Source: Bacillota bacterium (GTDB lineage: Bacteria > Bacillota > Clostridia > Lachnospirales > Lachnospiraceae). Taken from it: 64,000 nt of DNA. The stretch lies in the NCBI GenBank assembly GCA_023386815.1, contig JAEWIZ010000030.1:27846-91845 (forward strand). The letters are read 5' to 3'. Of this stretch, positions 36,967-47,500 are shown in pieces; within the stretch, counting starts at the first letter, position 1; every line of letters starts with the position of its first letter. Under the pieces are notes generated by a model. That model searched no databases, had not been told where the DNA came from, and saw only the letters and a list, made by a program, of their open reading frames with translations. Made by a program: the position numbers and the translations under genes.

Positions 36967-39648
36967 ATGAACTTAAAAGAGCGAATTGAACAACTTCAGG
37001 CAGGTGAAACACCCAACTATATTTTTCCGTTCTTTTGGCAGCATCATGAAGAGGAATCCGTTTTACGTGAATATATGAACGTAATATATCATGCTAATAT
37101 ACGGGCAGTATGCGTAGAAAGCAGACCTCATCCTGATTTTGTCGGCCCTTTATGGTGGCAGGATATGGATATTATTTTAGAAGAAGCTACCCGACTCGGA
37201 ATGCAGGTATGGATTCTGGATGACATGCACTTCCCAACCGGCTATGCCGCCGGTGCAATCGAGAAGGCTCCTGATCAAATGTGCCATCAGTATCTGGACT
37301 ATAATGCGGTTGATGTTTGTGGCCCAAAACCTGCAGTACAGCTGCATGTAGAACCATTTGCACATCCGCAGCCTACTCCTCCATGGATGCCTCCACAACC
37401 TGCTCCTAAAAGGATTTTTCATGATGATCAATTATTTAAAGTTCTTGCGTATCGCATTGTAGAGAACGGGTTGCTTGCTGAGATGATCGACTTAACTTCC
37501 GAAGTGAACGATGGTTGGTTAGCCTGGGATGTTCCAAACGGTTATTGGAAAATCTTTATTGTTTACCTTACCAGGAATGGAAAAGGACGAAATGATTATA
37601 TTAATTTTCTTGACATGGATTCCTGCCGTTTATTAATTGATACTGTTTATGAACCACATTATAGACATTACAAGCACCTATTTGGCTCCGTTATTGCTGG
37701 TTTCTTCAGTGATGAACCTCCGATTGGCAACACCCCAGGATATACGCATGGAGATTTAATCGGCAAGCCTGATATGTCACTACCATGGTCAACCGCTATG
37801 TTTGAGCAGATGGAAATAGAGTTTGGCTCTGATTGGGCGTTACATATACCTATGTTGTGGGTAAAGGGTAAGGAACACCAAAAAACCGCCCATATTCGCA
37901 CCAGTTATATGAATGCCGTAACAAAACTGGTCTCTGCATGTTTCTCAAATCAAATCGGTAATTGGTGTCAGAACCATGGCGTAGAATATATCGGACATTT
38001 GGTAGAGGATTGTGATTCCAGTTCTAACTTGGGTCCGAGTATGGGGCATTTCTTCCGCGGGCTATCCGGTCAACACATGGCTGGTATTGACAATATCGGT
38101 GGTCAGGTGTTAATTGGCGGTCAGCATGTGTACAGACATGCAAATAATGCTGACTATGACGAAGCGGGCTTTTATCACTATAATCTTGGGCGTTTGGGAG
38201 CTTCCATGGCAGCTATAGATCCCAGAAAGCAAGGTCGCTGTATGTGCGAAAACTTTGGTGCTTATGGTTGGCAGATCGGTGTTCGCACAGAAAAATATTT
38301 GACGGATCATTTTTTAGTAAGAGGAGTCAATCGGTTTGTGCCACATGCTTTTTCCCCAAAATCCTTTCCTGATCCGGATTGTCCACCACATTTTTATGCC
38401 CATGGAGAGAACCCACAGTATCACGCTTTCGGTAAGTTAATGGAATATACAAATCGGGTATCTCATCTAATTGATGGTGGACAATGCGTTACACCTGTGG
38501 CACTACTTTATCATGGAGAAGGTATGTGGTCAGGTGCTGCAGAAAGTAATGTTCACGCCTGCAGAGAATTAACCAGACACCAAATAGGTTTTACCATTAT
38601 ACCTTCCGATGTATTTGACAAACCATTGGAGTACCACACTTCCTTTGATCCTGAGCATGGTACACTACAAGTAAACGGTATCACTTTTCATACACTCATT
38701 GTTTCCGGCTGTGATTTCATTACAACATCAGTAGCCCGCTTTATCGCTGAGAATTCCTCCGATAAGTTCCCTGTTATATTTACCGGACACCTACCGATTG
38801 GTATTAGTGATTGCCAAAATGATGATAGCAGCATCTTAATTAGAAGAATTCAAAACTGTCCTGTTACCCCTGTAAAAGAATTGGCTCATATGCTAGATTC
38901 CTTCATACAACGAGATGCTGTTCTGGATTATGAATTCCCTGATATCACAGTATATCACTATGTCAACAAGAACGACCTTTATATTCTACTAAATGAACAT
39001 CCATCTGAAACTTATGAAGGCAATCTTTCATTACCCTCCATCGGAAATGCAGTGGAATATGATGCCTGGTGGAATAAACTGTCTTCCTTAAAATCACATA
39101 GCAATCATGAAACTATCATGCTTCCTATCAAGCTTTTACCTTTGGAGATGAAAATAATTGTTGTTGGCAATCAACTTCCTATTTCGGAAAGCAATGATAC
39201 ATTAATGCAGACTGAAAACAAAAAAGAGTTACTGGAATTTACTGTTTCACGATGCAACGCAAAAGAATATCCGAACTTTAGCTCAGCAGAACCGGCTGAC
39301 TTAAAAAACGGTATGGGTTTCTTACATCCGAGTTTTTCAGGATATTATCGATATGAAACTAATTTTGAGTTAACAATATCTGCAGCAAATGCTGTGCTAT
39401 GTATTAAAGATGTTTACGAAAGTGCAGAAGTATTTATTAATGGACATAATGCAGGTCTCTTAACTGCTCCTCCCTACCGCTATCCGATTGGGCATTTACT
39501 CCGGGAAGGCGAAAATTCAATCGCAATTGAGGTTGCAACTACACTTGAAAGAAAAGCCGCAGCAATGGGTGTAGATGTTGCCTGCATGAATGTTCCTTCT
39601 CCCTATTCTCCTGTAGGAATATTGGGTCCGGTAACCATCCTATTCTAA
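36967..39648 (+). CDS. Putative glycoside hydrolase, GH106-like
   Basis: 893 residues, no signal peptide. The N-terminal half looks like a TIM barrel: IFPFFWQHHEEESVLREYM near 18, VCVESRPHPDFVGPLWWQDMD near 50, VWILDDMHFPTGYAAG near 80. Candidate catalytic acids are in IGHLVEDCDSSSNLG near 340 and CENFGAYGWQIG near 422. The C-terminus has a galactose-binding-like beta-sandwich (SGYYRYETNF, AEVFINGHNAGLLTAPPYRYPIGHLLREGENSIAIEV), as in GH2 and GH106. Closest in style to large alpha-L-rhamnosidase-like proteins of Clostridia, which fits the GH78 gene next door, but the activity is unknown. Convergent with GH78 and divergent from the two-component genes. Confidence 0.6.
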   Translation: MNLKERIEQLQAGETPNYIFPFFWQHHEEESVLREYMNVIYHANIRAVCVESRPHPDFVGPLWWQDMDIILEEATRLGMQVWILDDMHFPTGYAAGAIEKAPDQMCHQYLDYNAVDVCGPKPAVQLHVEPFAHPQPTPPWMPPQPAPKRIFHDDQLFKVLAYRIVENGLLAEMIDLTSEVNDGWLAWDVPNGYWKIFIVYLTRNGKGRNDYINFLDMDSCRLLIDTVYEPHYRHYKHLFGSVIAGFFSDEPPIGNTPGYTHGDLIGKPDMSLPWSTAMFEQMEIEFGSDWALHIPMLWVKGKEHQKTAHIRTSYMNAVTKLVSACFSNQIGNWCQNHGVEYIGHLVEDCDSSSNLGPSMGHFFRGLSGQHMAGIDNIGGQVLIGGQHVYRHANNADYDEAGFYHYNLGRLGASMAAIDPRKQGRCMCENFGAYGWQIGVRTEKYLTDHFLVRGVNRFVPHAFSPKSFPDPDCPPHFYAHGENPQYHAFGKLMEYTNRVSHLIDGGQCVTPVALLYHGEGMWSGAAESNVHACRELTRHQIGFTIIPSDVFDKPLEYHTSFDPEHGTLQVNGITFHTLIVSGCDFITTSVARFIAENSSDKFPVIFTGHLPIGISDCQNDDSSILIRRIQNCPVTPVKELAHMLDSFIQRDAVLDYEFPDITVYHYVNKNDLYILLNEHPSETYEGNLSLPSIGNAVEYDAWWNKLSSLKSHSNHETIMLPIKLLPLEMKIIVVGNQLPISESNDTLMQTENKKELLEFTVSRCNAKEYPNFSSAEPADLKNGMGFLHPSFSGYYRYETNFELTISAANAVLCIKDVYESAEVFINGHNAGLLTAPPYRYPIGHLLREGENSIAIEVATTLERKAAAMGVDVACMNVPSPYSPVGILGPVTILF

Positions 39649-39681
39649 GTACATGATATCATCCTAATCATTTTTTAGAAG

Positions 39682-39717
39682 GAGAACACCATTCAAGTAA
39701 CTAAGAATGGTGTTCTC
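39682..39717. terminator. Hairpin between convergent glycosidase genes
   Basis: Perfect 13-bp stem GAGAACACCATTC / GAATGGTGTTCTC with a 10-nt loop, between two convergent stops. U-rich sequence follows on the minus side (CTTCTAAAAAATG is only moderate), so a shared terminator is likely. Confidence 0.7.
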
Positions 39718-39741
39718 TATCGGAAGCTGGAGCATCAAACA

Positions 39742-42462
39742 TCAATCATCAATCACCTGGCATGAGAAACTGTATATACCACTGCCAATATTTTGAATAG
39801 CTTCTCCCGGCAATTCAACCTCTGCTGTCGTATTTGCAGGAATTGTAACTCTTACCGCTGCTGTACCATCTTTGATTTCCCAATCAACAACTGCTTCACC
39901 ATATGGTGTATGTTCACTAACACGTACACTGGTCAAGCCAGAGTCAAGTGATGGTGCGATGCGCATCTTTTTATAACCAGGCGCAACTGCCTGCAGTCCT
40001 CCCAGTTCACGGTACATCCAATCACCTACACATCCAAAAGCATAATGATTGTAGCTGTAGGTACTCACAGTTCCATCTTCTCCAATTGCACCCCAGCTTT
40101 CCCACATCGTGGTTGCTCCGTGCTCAACCTCATACAACCAGCTGGGACACTTCGTTTGATAAAGCAGACGATAAGCAACATCCCTGCAGTCATTCTCACA
40201 TAGTACATCCATTAAAAATAGAACACTTAAAAAACCGGTATCCAGACATCCACGGTTGTTCTTTATCATTTCCCTTAAGTGCTTAATCATCTTTGGTCGA
40301 ACTTCATCAGGCACAAGGCTATTCTTTAGACAGATGACATAGATTCCCTGGAAATCAGCGTCAAGTGTACCATCATCATGAACATACTCTTCAATAAACG
40401 CTTTGCTAATTTTGGCGAGTAAATCACGGTAATATTTAGCATCTTCTTTTCTACCCAACGCCTCTGCAACTGTAATCATGCTTTTCGCGCTAAACGCATA
40501 ATATGCAGGAGCCACAATTCCCATCGTTGCATATGCAGTATCATTCATTGCAACTGCATCTGGATTTCCCAAAACTATACTAGGTATTAACCAATCACCA
40601 AAATGGAAATCGGTATTCCAAAGATACTTGCTTCTCGCTTTATGTTCCTCGTCCCAGTCCGCATATCCTTCTGGATGACATTTTGTCGCACGGTCTTTTA
40701 TATACTTCATCCAACCTATCATTGCGTCATAATTTTCCTCCAGAATTCGTTTATCACCATAAGCCTTGTAAACAGCCAAAGGAACCTGGATCACTGCATC
40801 TCCCCAACCACAGCTGGTATCAGTACCCAGTACCTTTCTTGCAAATATTTGATACCCTTCCAAATAAGGAACAATAATAGGAACGGCTCCATTATCCAGT
40901 TGGTCTGCTCTTACATTGTTCATCCAGCGTGTTAAAAATGCTCCTGCCTTCTGATTGAAGCACATTGTTGGAGAATATGCCATGATATCTCCAGTCCAAC
41001 CCGCACGCTCCCTCTGAGGACAGTCTGTTGGTATTGACAATGTATTCGATACCTGACTCCACCAGATATTACTCTGTAGCTGATTGATCTTCGGATTGGA
41101 AGTTGTGAAGCTTCCGATAACCTCCATATTACTTGCAAGAACATATGCTGTAAATGCATCAGTTGAAATTTCCCCTGGCCATCCAGTGATACGAACGTAT
41201 CGAAAGCCATGGTAAGTGAAGGTTGGACGATACTTCTGCTTTCCTTCCTTCGTAATATAAAAATCAGTTTGTTCCTTATTAACACCAACAATATTATTAT
41301 AAAAGTTACCTTTTGTATCCAATACTTCAGAATGTTCCAGTTTAATCGTTACTCCGGCAGGTGAGTCTATGGTAAATTCAAGCTGCCCAGCCATTACCTG
41401 TCCCATATCCAATATCATCTCGCCCCCCGGGCTATGAATAACAGACTGTGGCTTTAAAACTTTAATTGGACGAACTGACTCACCGTATTGCCCAATCAGA
41501 TTATCCATTGGATAAGTCACTTTGTTCACTGATTTCCAGGCGCTGTCATCAAAATCTGGATCACCCCAGCCATTGATCTCTTTTCTGGCATCATACTTTT
41601 CTCCAACAAAGATATCTGAGAATATAATAGGGCCTGTCGTTGAACGGCCACTTTCACCTGTTACAAGCTCTGTAGTTCCATCTTCGTAGGTCAAAACCGC
41701 TTCAAAAAGAAGACCAATCGTTTCACCAAATTGACCGCTATCTCCCATGAACCCTAAACGCCCTGTCCACCAGCCATCTCCGAGGATTATGCCAAAAACA
41801 TTTCTTTCTTCCCAAAGTAAGGATGTAATGTCATAGGTCTGGTATTGTAGTATTTTCCTATAGGAAGTATTCTCCGGTGTAAATTCTCTATCATCCGGAC
41901 GTACGCCATTGACCTCAAGTCGATACAATCCATGAGCCGTAACATAGGCTCTTGCTTTTTTTAGCCCTGTTTTTATATGAAACGGAATGCGGATAAATTG
42001 TGCTGGTCGAAATTCTGCATAATCCCGTTCTACATGTTCAAAATAATTTTCAGAAGTGGATTCCACTGACCATTCTTTATTATATAAAGTACAATGGGTT
42101 GGTTCCTGATCAGGTTCCACCCATCCTGTATTCCAGGGATGTCCTAAACGGCCAGTCTCAAAGTTCCCTACTAAGTCAGCTTCATTTCCATAATTATCCC
42201 ATGCAGTAACCTTTACCTGATATACCGTCATGGGCTTTAGCTCCAAGATAGGAACTGTTAAATGGATACTTTCTTCGCTCGCAACTTTACCTGTTCCTGC
42301 CAAATATCCTGTTTCATCCGTAACTGTAAGCTCATAAGCAATCTGTTTCACATTTTTACTATCGCTAGAAAGTTCCCAGCAAAAACGTGGATGCCTACAA
42401 TCTAATCCTATTGGTTCCTTTTGATATTCAATCAGCAAATTCTGTAGGGTTAATGCACTCAT
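39742..42462 (-). CDS. Alpha-L-rhamnosidase, GH78
   Basis: 906 residues from the ATG at 42462 (MSALTLQNLLIEYQKEPIGLD), with GGAGG seven bases upstream; the frame extends to 42480. Typical GH78 order: N-terminal fibronectin-like and Bac_rhamnosid_N domains, concanavalin-like domain, (alpha/alpha)6 barrel, C-terminal beta domain. The catalytic motif DCPQRERAGWTGD near 475 carries the conserved acids, and MWESWGAIGEDG near 805 carries the conserved C-terminal Glu. No signal peptide, so it acts inside on imported oligosaccharides, releasing L-rhamnose. Confidence 0.95.
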   Translation of the reverse strand: MSALTLQNLLIEYQKEPIGLDCRHPRFCWELSSDSKNVKQIAYELTVTDETGYLAGTGKVASEESIHLTVPILELKPMTVYQVKVTAWDNYGNEADLVGNFETGRLGHPWNTGWVEPDQEPTHCTLYNKEWSVESTSENYFEHVERDYAEFRPAQFIRIPFHIKTGLKKARAYVTAHGLYRLEVNGVRPDDREFTPENTSYRKILQYQTYDITSLLWEERNVFGIILGDGWWTGRLGFMGDSGQFGETIGLLFEAVLTYEDGTTELVTGESGRSTTGPIIFSDIFVGEKYDARKEINGWGDPDFDDSAWKSVNKVTYPMDNLIGQYGESVRPIKVLKPQSVIHSPGGEMILDMGQVMAGQLEFTIDSPAGVTIKLEHSEVLDTKGNFYNNIVGVNKEQTDFYITKEGKQKYRPTFTYHGFRYVRITGWPGEISTDAFTAYVLASNMEVIGSFTTSNPKINQLQSNIWWSQVSNTLSIPTDCPQRERAGWTGDIMAYSPTMCFNQKAGAFLTRWMNNVRADQLDNGAVPIIVPYLEGYQIFARKVLGTDTSCGWGDAVIQVPLAVYKAYGDKRILEENYDAMIGWMKYIKDRATKCHPEGYADWDEEHKARSKYLWNTDFHFGDWLIPSIVLGNPDAVAMNDTAYATMGIVAPAYYAFSAKSMITVAEALGRKEDAKYYRDLLAKISKAFIEEYVHDDGTLDADFQGIYVICLKNSLVPDEVRPKMIKHLREMIKNNRGCLDTGFLSVLFLMDVLCENDCRDVAYRLLYQTKCPSWLYEVEHGATTMWESWGAIGEDGTVSTYSYNHYAFGCVGDWMYRELGGLQAVAPGYKKMRIAPSLDSGLTSVRVSEHTPYGEAVVDWEIKDGTAAVRVTIPANTTAEVELPGEAIQNIGSGIYSFSCQVIDD

Positions 42463-42568
42463 TGCTCTTCCTCCAATCATTATATATTTTTGAAAGTATA
42501 TTTACTTTCTGTGAATATTATAGATAATCGATTTCTATTTGTATGACTGCGGAAAACAATTTTATTGA

Positions 42569-43741
42569 CTATTGGAACATACATTTCTTAAGTATTTCCT
42601 GAATCTCTTCGGTTGTCAGCACACGATAGCCTCCCGGAAGTATAAAGCTGGACTCTGCTATATCAGAAAGCATATCTTCTGTAACTCCAAGCTCACTAAT
42701 CTTCATTGTCAGCCCCAATTGATTCATATAATCTTCCATGGCTTTCAAACCTTCTTCTGCTACCTGCTCATCTGTCTTACCCTCTGTTGCCACATTCCAT
42801 ACATTTATCGCATACCTCTTAAACTTTGCCAGCCCCTCCTTCATAATGTAACGATAATAAGGCATGGAGACGGCTGATAATGTCATTCCATGTGTTGCAT
42901 TGGTATAAGCCCCCACCTGCTGTCCGATCATATGAACCATCCAGTCAGTAGATTTGCCCTTGGCAACAAATGTATTTAATGCCCATGTGGCAATCCACAT
43001 AATATTACTTCTAGCCTCATAATCCTCTGGATTTTCAACTGCAATGAGAGAACTATGAATCAAAGATTTTAATAATCCTTCCATGACATAATCCGAAGTA
43101 TTATCATCGGACCCTGAGAAATATTGTTCCAGAATATGTGACATGATGTCAAAAATTCCAGCCACCATTTGATACTTTGGTAAGGTATAAGTCAACCTTG
43201 GATTTAGAATGGAGAACTTGGGGAATACCGTTTCATCAAATACACGTCCAATCTTTAATTTGTCCTTTGTATTCGTAATAACTGCACCACCATTCATCTC
43301 ACTGCCTGTTCCAACCATAGTAAGAATTGCACCTACCGGAATAACCTCATTGCTCAATGGTTCCATGTTGAGATAATATTTCTCCCAGGGGTCACCCTCG
43401 CATCGAATGGAAGCTGATAATGCTTTGGAATAATCGACAACAGAGCCGCCACCAACTGCCAGAATAAATTCAATTTCATGTTCTCTTGCCAAGGCCATCC
43501 CTTCATACAATTTATCCAAGGTTGGATTAGCCATAACGCCGGACAGCTCCGTTATATCTTTCTTGCCCTCTTGTAATATCATAATTACCTGATCATATAG
43601 TCCATTTTTCTTAATGGAACCACCACCATAAATCAGAAGCACTTTCCGACCATAATTTTTTAACTCATCCGCGAGATACTTTATAGACTCCTCTCCAAAA
43701 TATAATTTTGTTGGATTACAATACATAAAATTTCCTAACAT
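42569..43741 (-). CDS. Iron-containing alcohol dehydrogenase (butanol dehydrogenase-like)
   Basis: 390 residues, group III Fe-ADH. Nucleotide-binding GGGSVVDYSKAL near 98; metal ligands in FDIMSHILEQYFSG (Asp and His near 197-201) and in DWMVHMIGQQVGAYTNATHGMTLSAV (two His near 266 and 280). Reduces aldehydes or ketones with NAD(P)H. L-rhamnose and fucose breakdown yields lactaldehyde, so a lactaldehyde reductase role is possible (inference from neighbours). AAGGAGG precedes the ATG. Divergent from a MerR-type gene, with a MerR-style promoter in between. Confidence 0.93.
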   Translation of the reverse strand: MLGNFMYCNPTKLYFGEESIKYLADELKNYGRKVLLIYGGGSIKKNGLYDQVIMILQEGKKDITELSGVMANPTLDKLYEGMALAREHEIEFILAVGGGSVVDYSKALSASIRCEGDPWEKYYLNMEPLSNEVIPVGAILTMVGTGSEMNGGAVITNTKDKLKIGRVFDETVFPKFSILNPRLTYTLPKYQMVAGIFDIMSHILEQYFSGSDDNTSDYVMEGLLKSLIHSSLIAVENPEDYEARSNIMWIATWALNTFVAKGKSTDWMVHMIGQQVGAYTNATHGMTLSAVSMPYYRYIMKEGLAKFKRYAINVWNVATEGKTDEQVAEEGLKAMEDYMNQLGLTMKISELGVTEDMLSDIAESSFILPGGYRVLTTEEIQEILKKCMFQ

Positions 43742-43864
43742 CTTAGTTCCTCCTTTTCTTTCTTAGATTAGCTTCCTTTTTACTAAAAGATTGATTCTCT
43801 TGCCAAATCTTCATAGACAATTAATTTGCTTGAAAAAACTCTGCTAACATAGTATTATAAAATC

Positions 43865-43895
43865 ATCATATATCCTAAACCTAACTTTAGGTCAA
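43865..43895 (-). promoter_or_regulatory. MerR-type promoter of the alcohol dehydrogenase gene
   Basis: Minus-strand TTGACC (43890-43895) and TATGAT (43865-43870) are 19 bp apart. The spacer holds the palindrome ACCTAA-CT-TTAGGT (43879-43892). A stretched 19-bp spacer with a dyad inside is the hallmark of MerR-activated promoters. Confidence 0.75.
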
Positions 43896-43941
43896 TAGTT
43901 TTTGTCAACTAAAATGTCTTTTATTTTGGGGAGGTTAATTT

Positions 43942-44391
43942 ATGGCTTACACAATTGGAGAAGTATCCGAACTGTTAAATATATCAATATCAACATTACG
44001 CTATTATGATAAAGAAGGATTATTACCCTTAGTGAACAGAACCTTGGGCAATATTCGTGTATTTGATGAAGCAGATATTGAATGCTTGAAGATGATTGAA
44101 TGTTTGAAAACAACAGGCATGCAGCTCAAAGATATTAAGCTTTTCTTTGAGTGGTGCGAAGAAGGTGATTCTACAATAGAAAAACGTTATCATCTTTTCT
44201 TGGAACAAAAAGAAAAAACCGAGCAGCAAATTGAACTTTTACAAAATGCCCTCGATCGTATCAAGTACAAATGTGAGTACTATCGTATAGCAAAAGAGAA
44301 AGGATCCACAAATGATCCTGGCTTACGTGAAGAACTCGCTATGAAATTCTTATCAAAAGAGAATGACAGTTCTAAAAAAGCTACCATATAA
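43942..44391 (+). CDS. MerR-family transcriptional regulator
   Basis: 149 residues. N-terminal winged helix (YTIGEVSELLNISISTLRYYDKEGLLP, 3-29; NIRVFDEADIECLKMIECLKTTGMQLKDIKLF) and a long dimerisation helix (about 75-120), then a short tail with one Cys in YKCEYYRIA. Resembles the aldehyde/thiol-responsive AdhR/NmlR branch. It faces away from the Fe-ADH gene with the dyad in the shared 200-bp gap, so it likely activates that gene. GGGGAGG lies before the ATG. Confidence 0.92.
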   Translation: MAYTIGEVSELLNISISTLRYYDKEGLLPLVNRTLGNIRVFDEADIECLKMIECLKTTGMQLKDIKLFFEWCEEGDSTIEKRYHLFLEQKEKTEQQIELLQNALDRIKYKCEYYRIAKEKGSTNDPGLREELAMKFLSKENDSSKKATI

Positions 44392-44398
44392 TACCGCT

Positions 44399-44447
44399 AA
44401 GGCTGGATGGCTTCTGATTACACCTCTAAACAGCCTCCAGCCTTTTA
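44399..44447 (+). terminator. Terminator of the merR-type gene
   Basis: Stem AAGGCTGGA (44399-44407) / TCCAGCCTT (44436-44444) followed by TTAATTATT; inner GGCT/AGCC may extend pairing. Between convergent genes. Confidence 0.7.
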
Positions 44448-44535
44448 ATTATTATAGAAAAATAGATTACAGAAATCATCTCATAATTCTTAGCAAAAAC
44501 TTTCTTCTGTCAATTCTTCCTCAACAATTCAGATC

Positions 44536-47500
44536 TCAGTATCCCTCTTTCATTGACAGTCCATAGGTATTGTATTCATGTATCATCTGTTTGGCATACT
44601 TTATCATATCATCATAACTTCCCCTTCTTGCAGCTAACTCTAACCTAAATGCAATTTTTTTAAGTTCTTCAGCTTCTATTTGCTGGAAGATTTTCTTTAA
44701 ACTACTGGTACAGTCTTCAATCTCATCAAAGTTGTTATTATTAAGAATACTCTCTAACTTCTTTATTTTTCTATCTATTTCACCTCTGATTAGAGGTGCA
44801 GGAATCGTTGGTATTCTTTCGTCACTATCGTTATAGATCAGTACTCCCCGGTCTGTTAATTTGACCTCAACTTCTGTTTTTCCCCTGCTATTCGATTGGA
44901 ACATAACTTTTTCAATTGTATAAAATAATTCATCCATTTGTATAGGCTTTGATATGTAATCGTCAATTCCCATAGATAAATACTTTTCTCGATCGCCTTT
45001 CAACGCATAGGCAGTTATTACTATGATAGGTGTGCTCTTTGATTGATACCTTTCCCTCTCTCTTATTTGTCTAATTGCCTCAGCTCCGTCCATGACTGGC
45101 ATTTGAATATCCATTAGTATCAGGTCATATTCCGAACAGCTGAATTTGTTGATTGCCTCTTCCCCATTGTTAGCAACATGTATGTTATATCCCTTTATAT
45201 GTAGCATCTGAGATAGAACAAGCTGATTTACCTGATCATCCTCCACTAGTAAAATATTAAGATTTTTTGCCGATTGCATCATAGTATCTTGGACGATATG
45301 TTCAGTTTGCTTTTTCCCAAAGTTATAAGGTATCGCAAAATAGAAGGTACTACCAACTTCTTTTTCACTTTCTACCCATATTCTGCCCCCCATCAGCTCC
45401 ACCAGCTGCTTGGATATGACAAGGCCAAGACCAGTTCCACCATATTTTCTTGTGTTAGAACCATCCACCTGACTAAAGCTCTTGAAAAGTACATTCATGC
45501 TATCCTTCGGTATACCAATTCCTGTATCTTTTACTGAAAACTGAAGTTCCATACCCTTATCTAAATTTTTGATCTTTCTCACATCGATGGACACTTCCCC
45601 GGCATCAGTAAATTTGATGGCATTATTTATTAGGTTGTTCAGTATTTGCTGTAGTCTGTCAGGGTCACCAACCAGATATGGTGAAATATTAGAGGAGCAG
45701 GTATAATATAGCTCTAAGTCCTTATTATTTGCTCGCACCAAATGAACCTTTGTGACTTCTTCTAAAAGCTCCTTGATATTAAAATCTATTTTTCGGATAG
45801 AGAGTTTACCAGCCTCCATCTTAGAAAAATCTAAAATATCATTGATGATATTTAGAAGCGATTTAGCACATGATTTTGCGGTTGTCAAATTATCTTTTTG
45901 CTCTTGATTCAGCTCTGTCAACAATGTAATATCTATCATACCAACCATTCCATTAATCGGCGTACGAATTTCATGACTCATATTCGCCAAAAACTCACTT
46001 TTAGCCTTATTTGCCAATTCAGCCTGGTCTTTCGCTCTTTTTAGCTCAATTTCTACCCTTTTCTTATCATCGATATCGGAAATAACAAGCGCTAAATATC
46101 CTTCTTCCGGGCTATACATTGCTAAAGAATACCACTTACCAAACAATTCAAAGTATTGCTCATCGACATAAACACTATTCCTTTTTTTTATAACCGCGTC
46201 ATATTTATCTCGATTTCTGCTAAATAGATCTTCATCCTCTGGGAATACCTCACGATACAATCTTCCTTCTACATTTCCTTTCTCCGCTAAAAACATCTTT
46301 TTGTATGCTTCATTTACGATAAGGTATTCCAGGTCACATACCTGTCCATTTTCATCCAAGACTGCTTTATGATAAGCGAAACCACCGTGCATATTCATAA
46401 ATAAGGAACGATATCTTTCTTCACTTTCATGCAACAGAACCTCAGCCTGCTTACGTTCTGAAATATCTCTCACAATACTTAAAAGTATGATATCATTACC
46501 AATCATTGTACTTTGTGAACTAACCTCTACTGGGAAAGATGTCCCATCTTTACGATAATGATACGCTTCAAAATAGATACCTCTTGTCTTTGCCTCTTCC
46601 ATCTGCATCCTTGTATCATCCCGGGATTTTCTGATATCACATATATTTAGATGAATTAACTCGTCGTAGGTATATCCGTAAGCCTTTATGGCAGCCTCGT
46701 TAGCATCAAAGATAGCCCCTTCCTCATTGATAAAGAGTATAATGTCACGGGTATTTTGTGAAAGCAGTTTATACCTTTTTAATCCCTCTTCAGCGATCTT
46801 TTGTTCCTGAATTACAATGCTTAACTTCTCTTCATTTCTTATCTGCTGCGTTATATCTTGAACAGCTACCATGGCACAAGGTTCCTTATTAATCACAACA
46901 GGGACAAAATCAATTTTATTCCAAATCAGTTCATCGCTGTTTAATACTTTTAAGCTTTTAATGATACCAGTTACTGGCCTATTATAATCGAATACCTGTT
47001 GTGCGTTTATTTTAATCTCACAGTTATCGCATTCTTTTTTTAACTCACAATTACCTTGGGGACATCTTATAACCTCACCATATTTTCTTCCGATCACCTC
47101 TTCCGGCTCTTTATTTAGATATTTTAGATAGGTCTTATTAATGTTCTTAATCGTAAAATGTTGATCCATAATCAGATTACCAGTGGGTGAGGATTCAAAG
47201 ATTGCATTCAAATTATTTCTCTCAATCCTCAGTTCATCCTCGATACGCTTGATTCTTGTTATTTCTCGAAATACGATTACAACACCAGAACTTTCGTCAC
47301 CACTAATAATAGGGGCACAATTTGCTGATATATATTTAATATTTTCATCCTTTGTTATAATTGCGGAGTTTCTTTTCAGTCCAATTGGCTTACCTGCATC
47401 GATTGCTTGTTGAACTGGATTTTCTATAAGCTCATTCGTGTCGGTATTGATTAGTTGAAAAATCTTATCAAATAATTCCCCTTGTGCTTCGCCTATCCTC

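Noticed and set aside
40932..41291. 119-codon frame inside the GH78 gene
   Set aside because: Shadow frame of a clear alpha-L-rhamnosidase gene.
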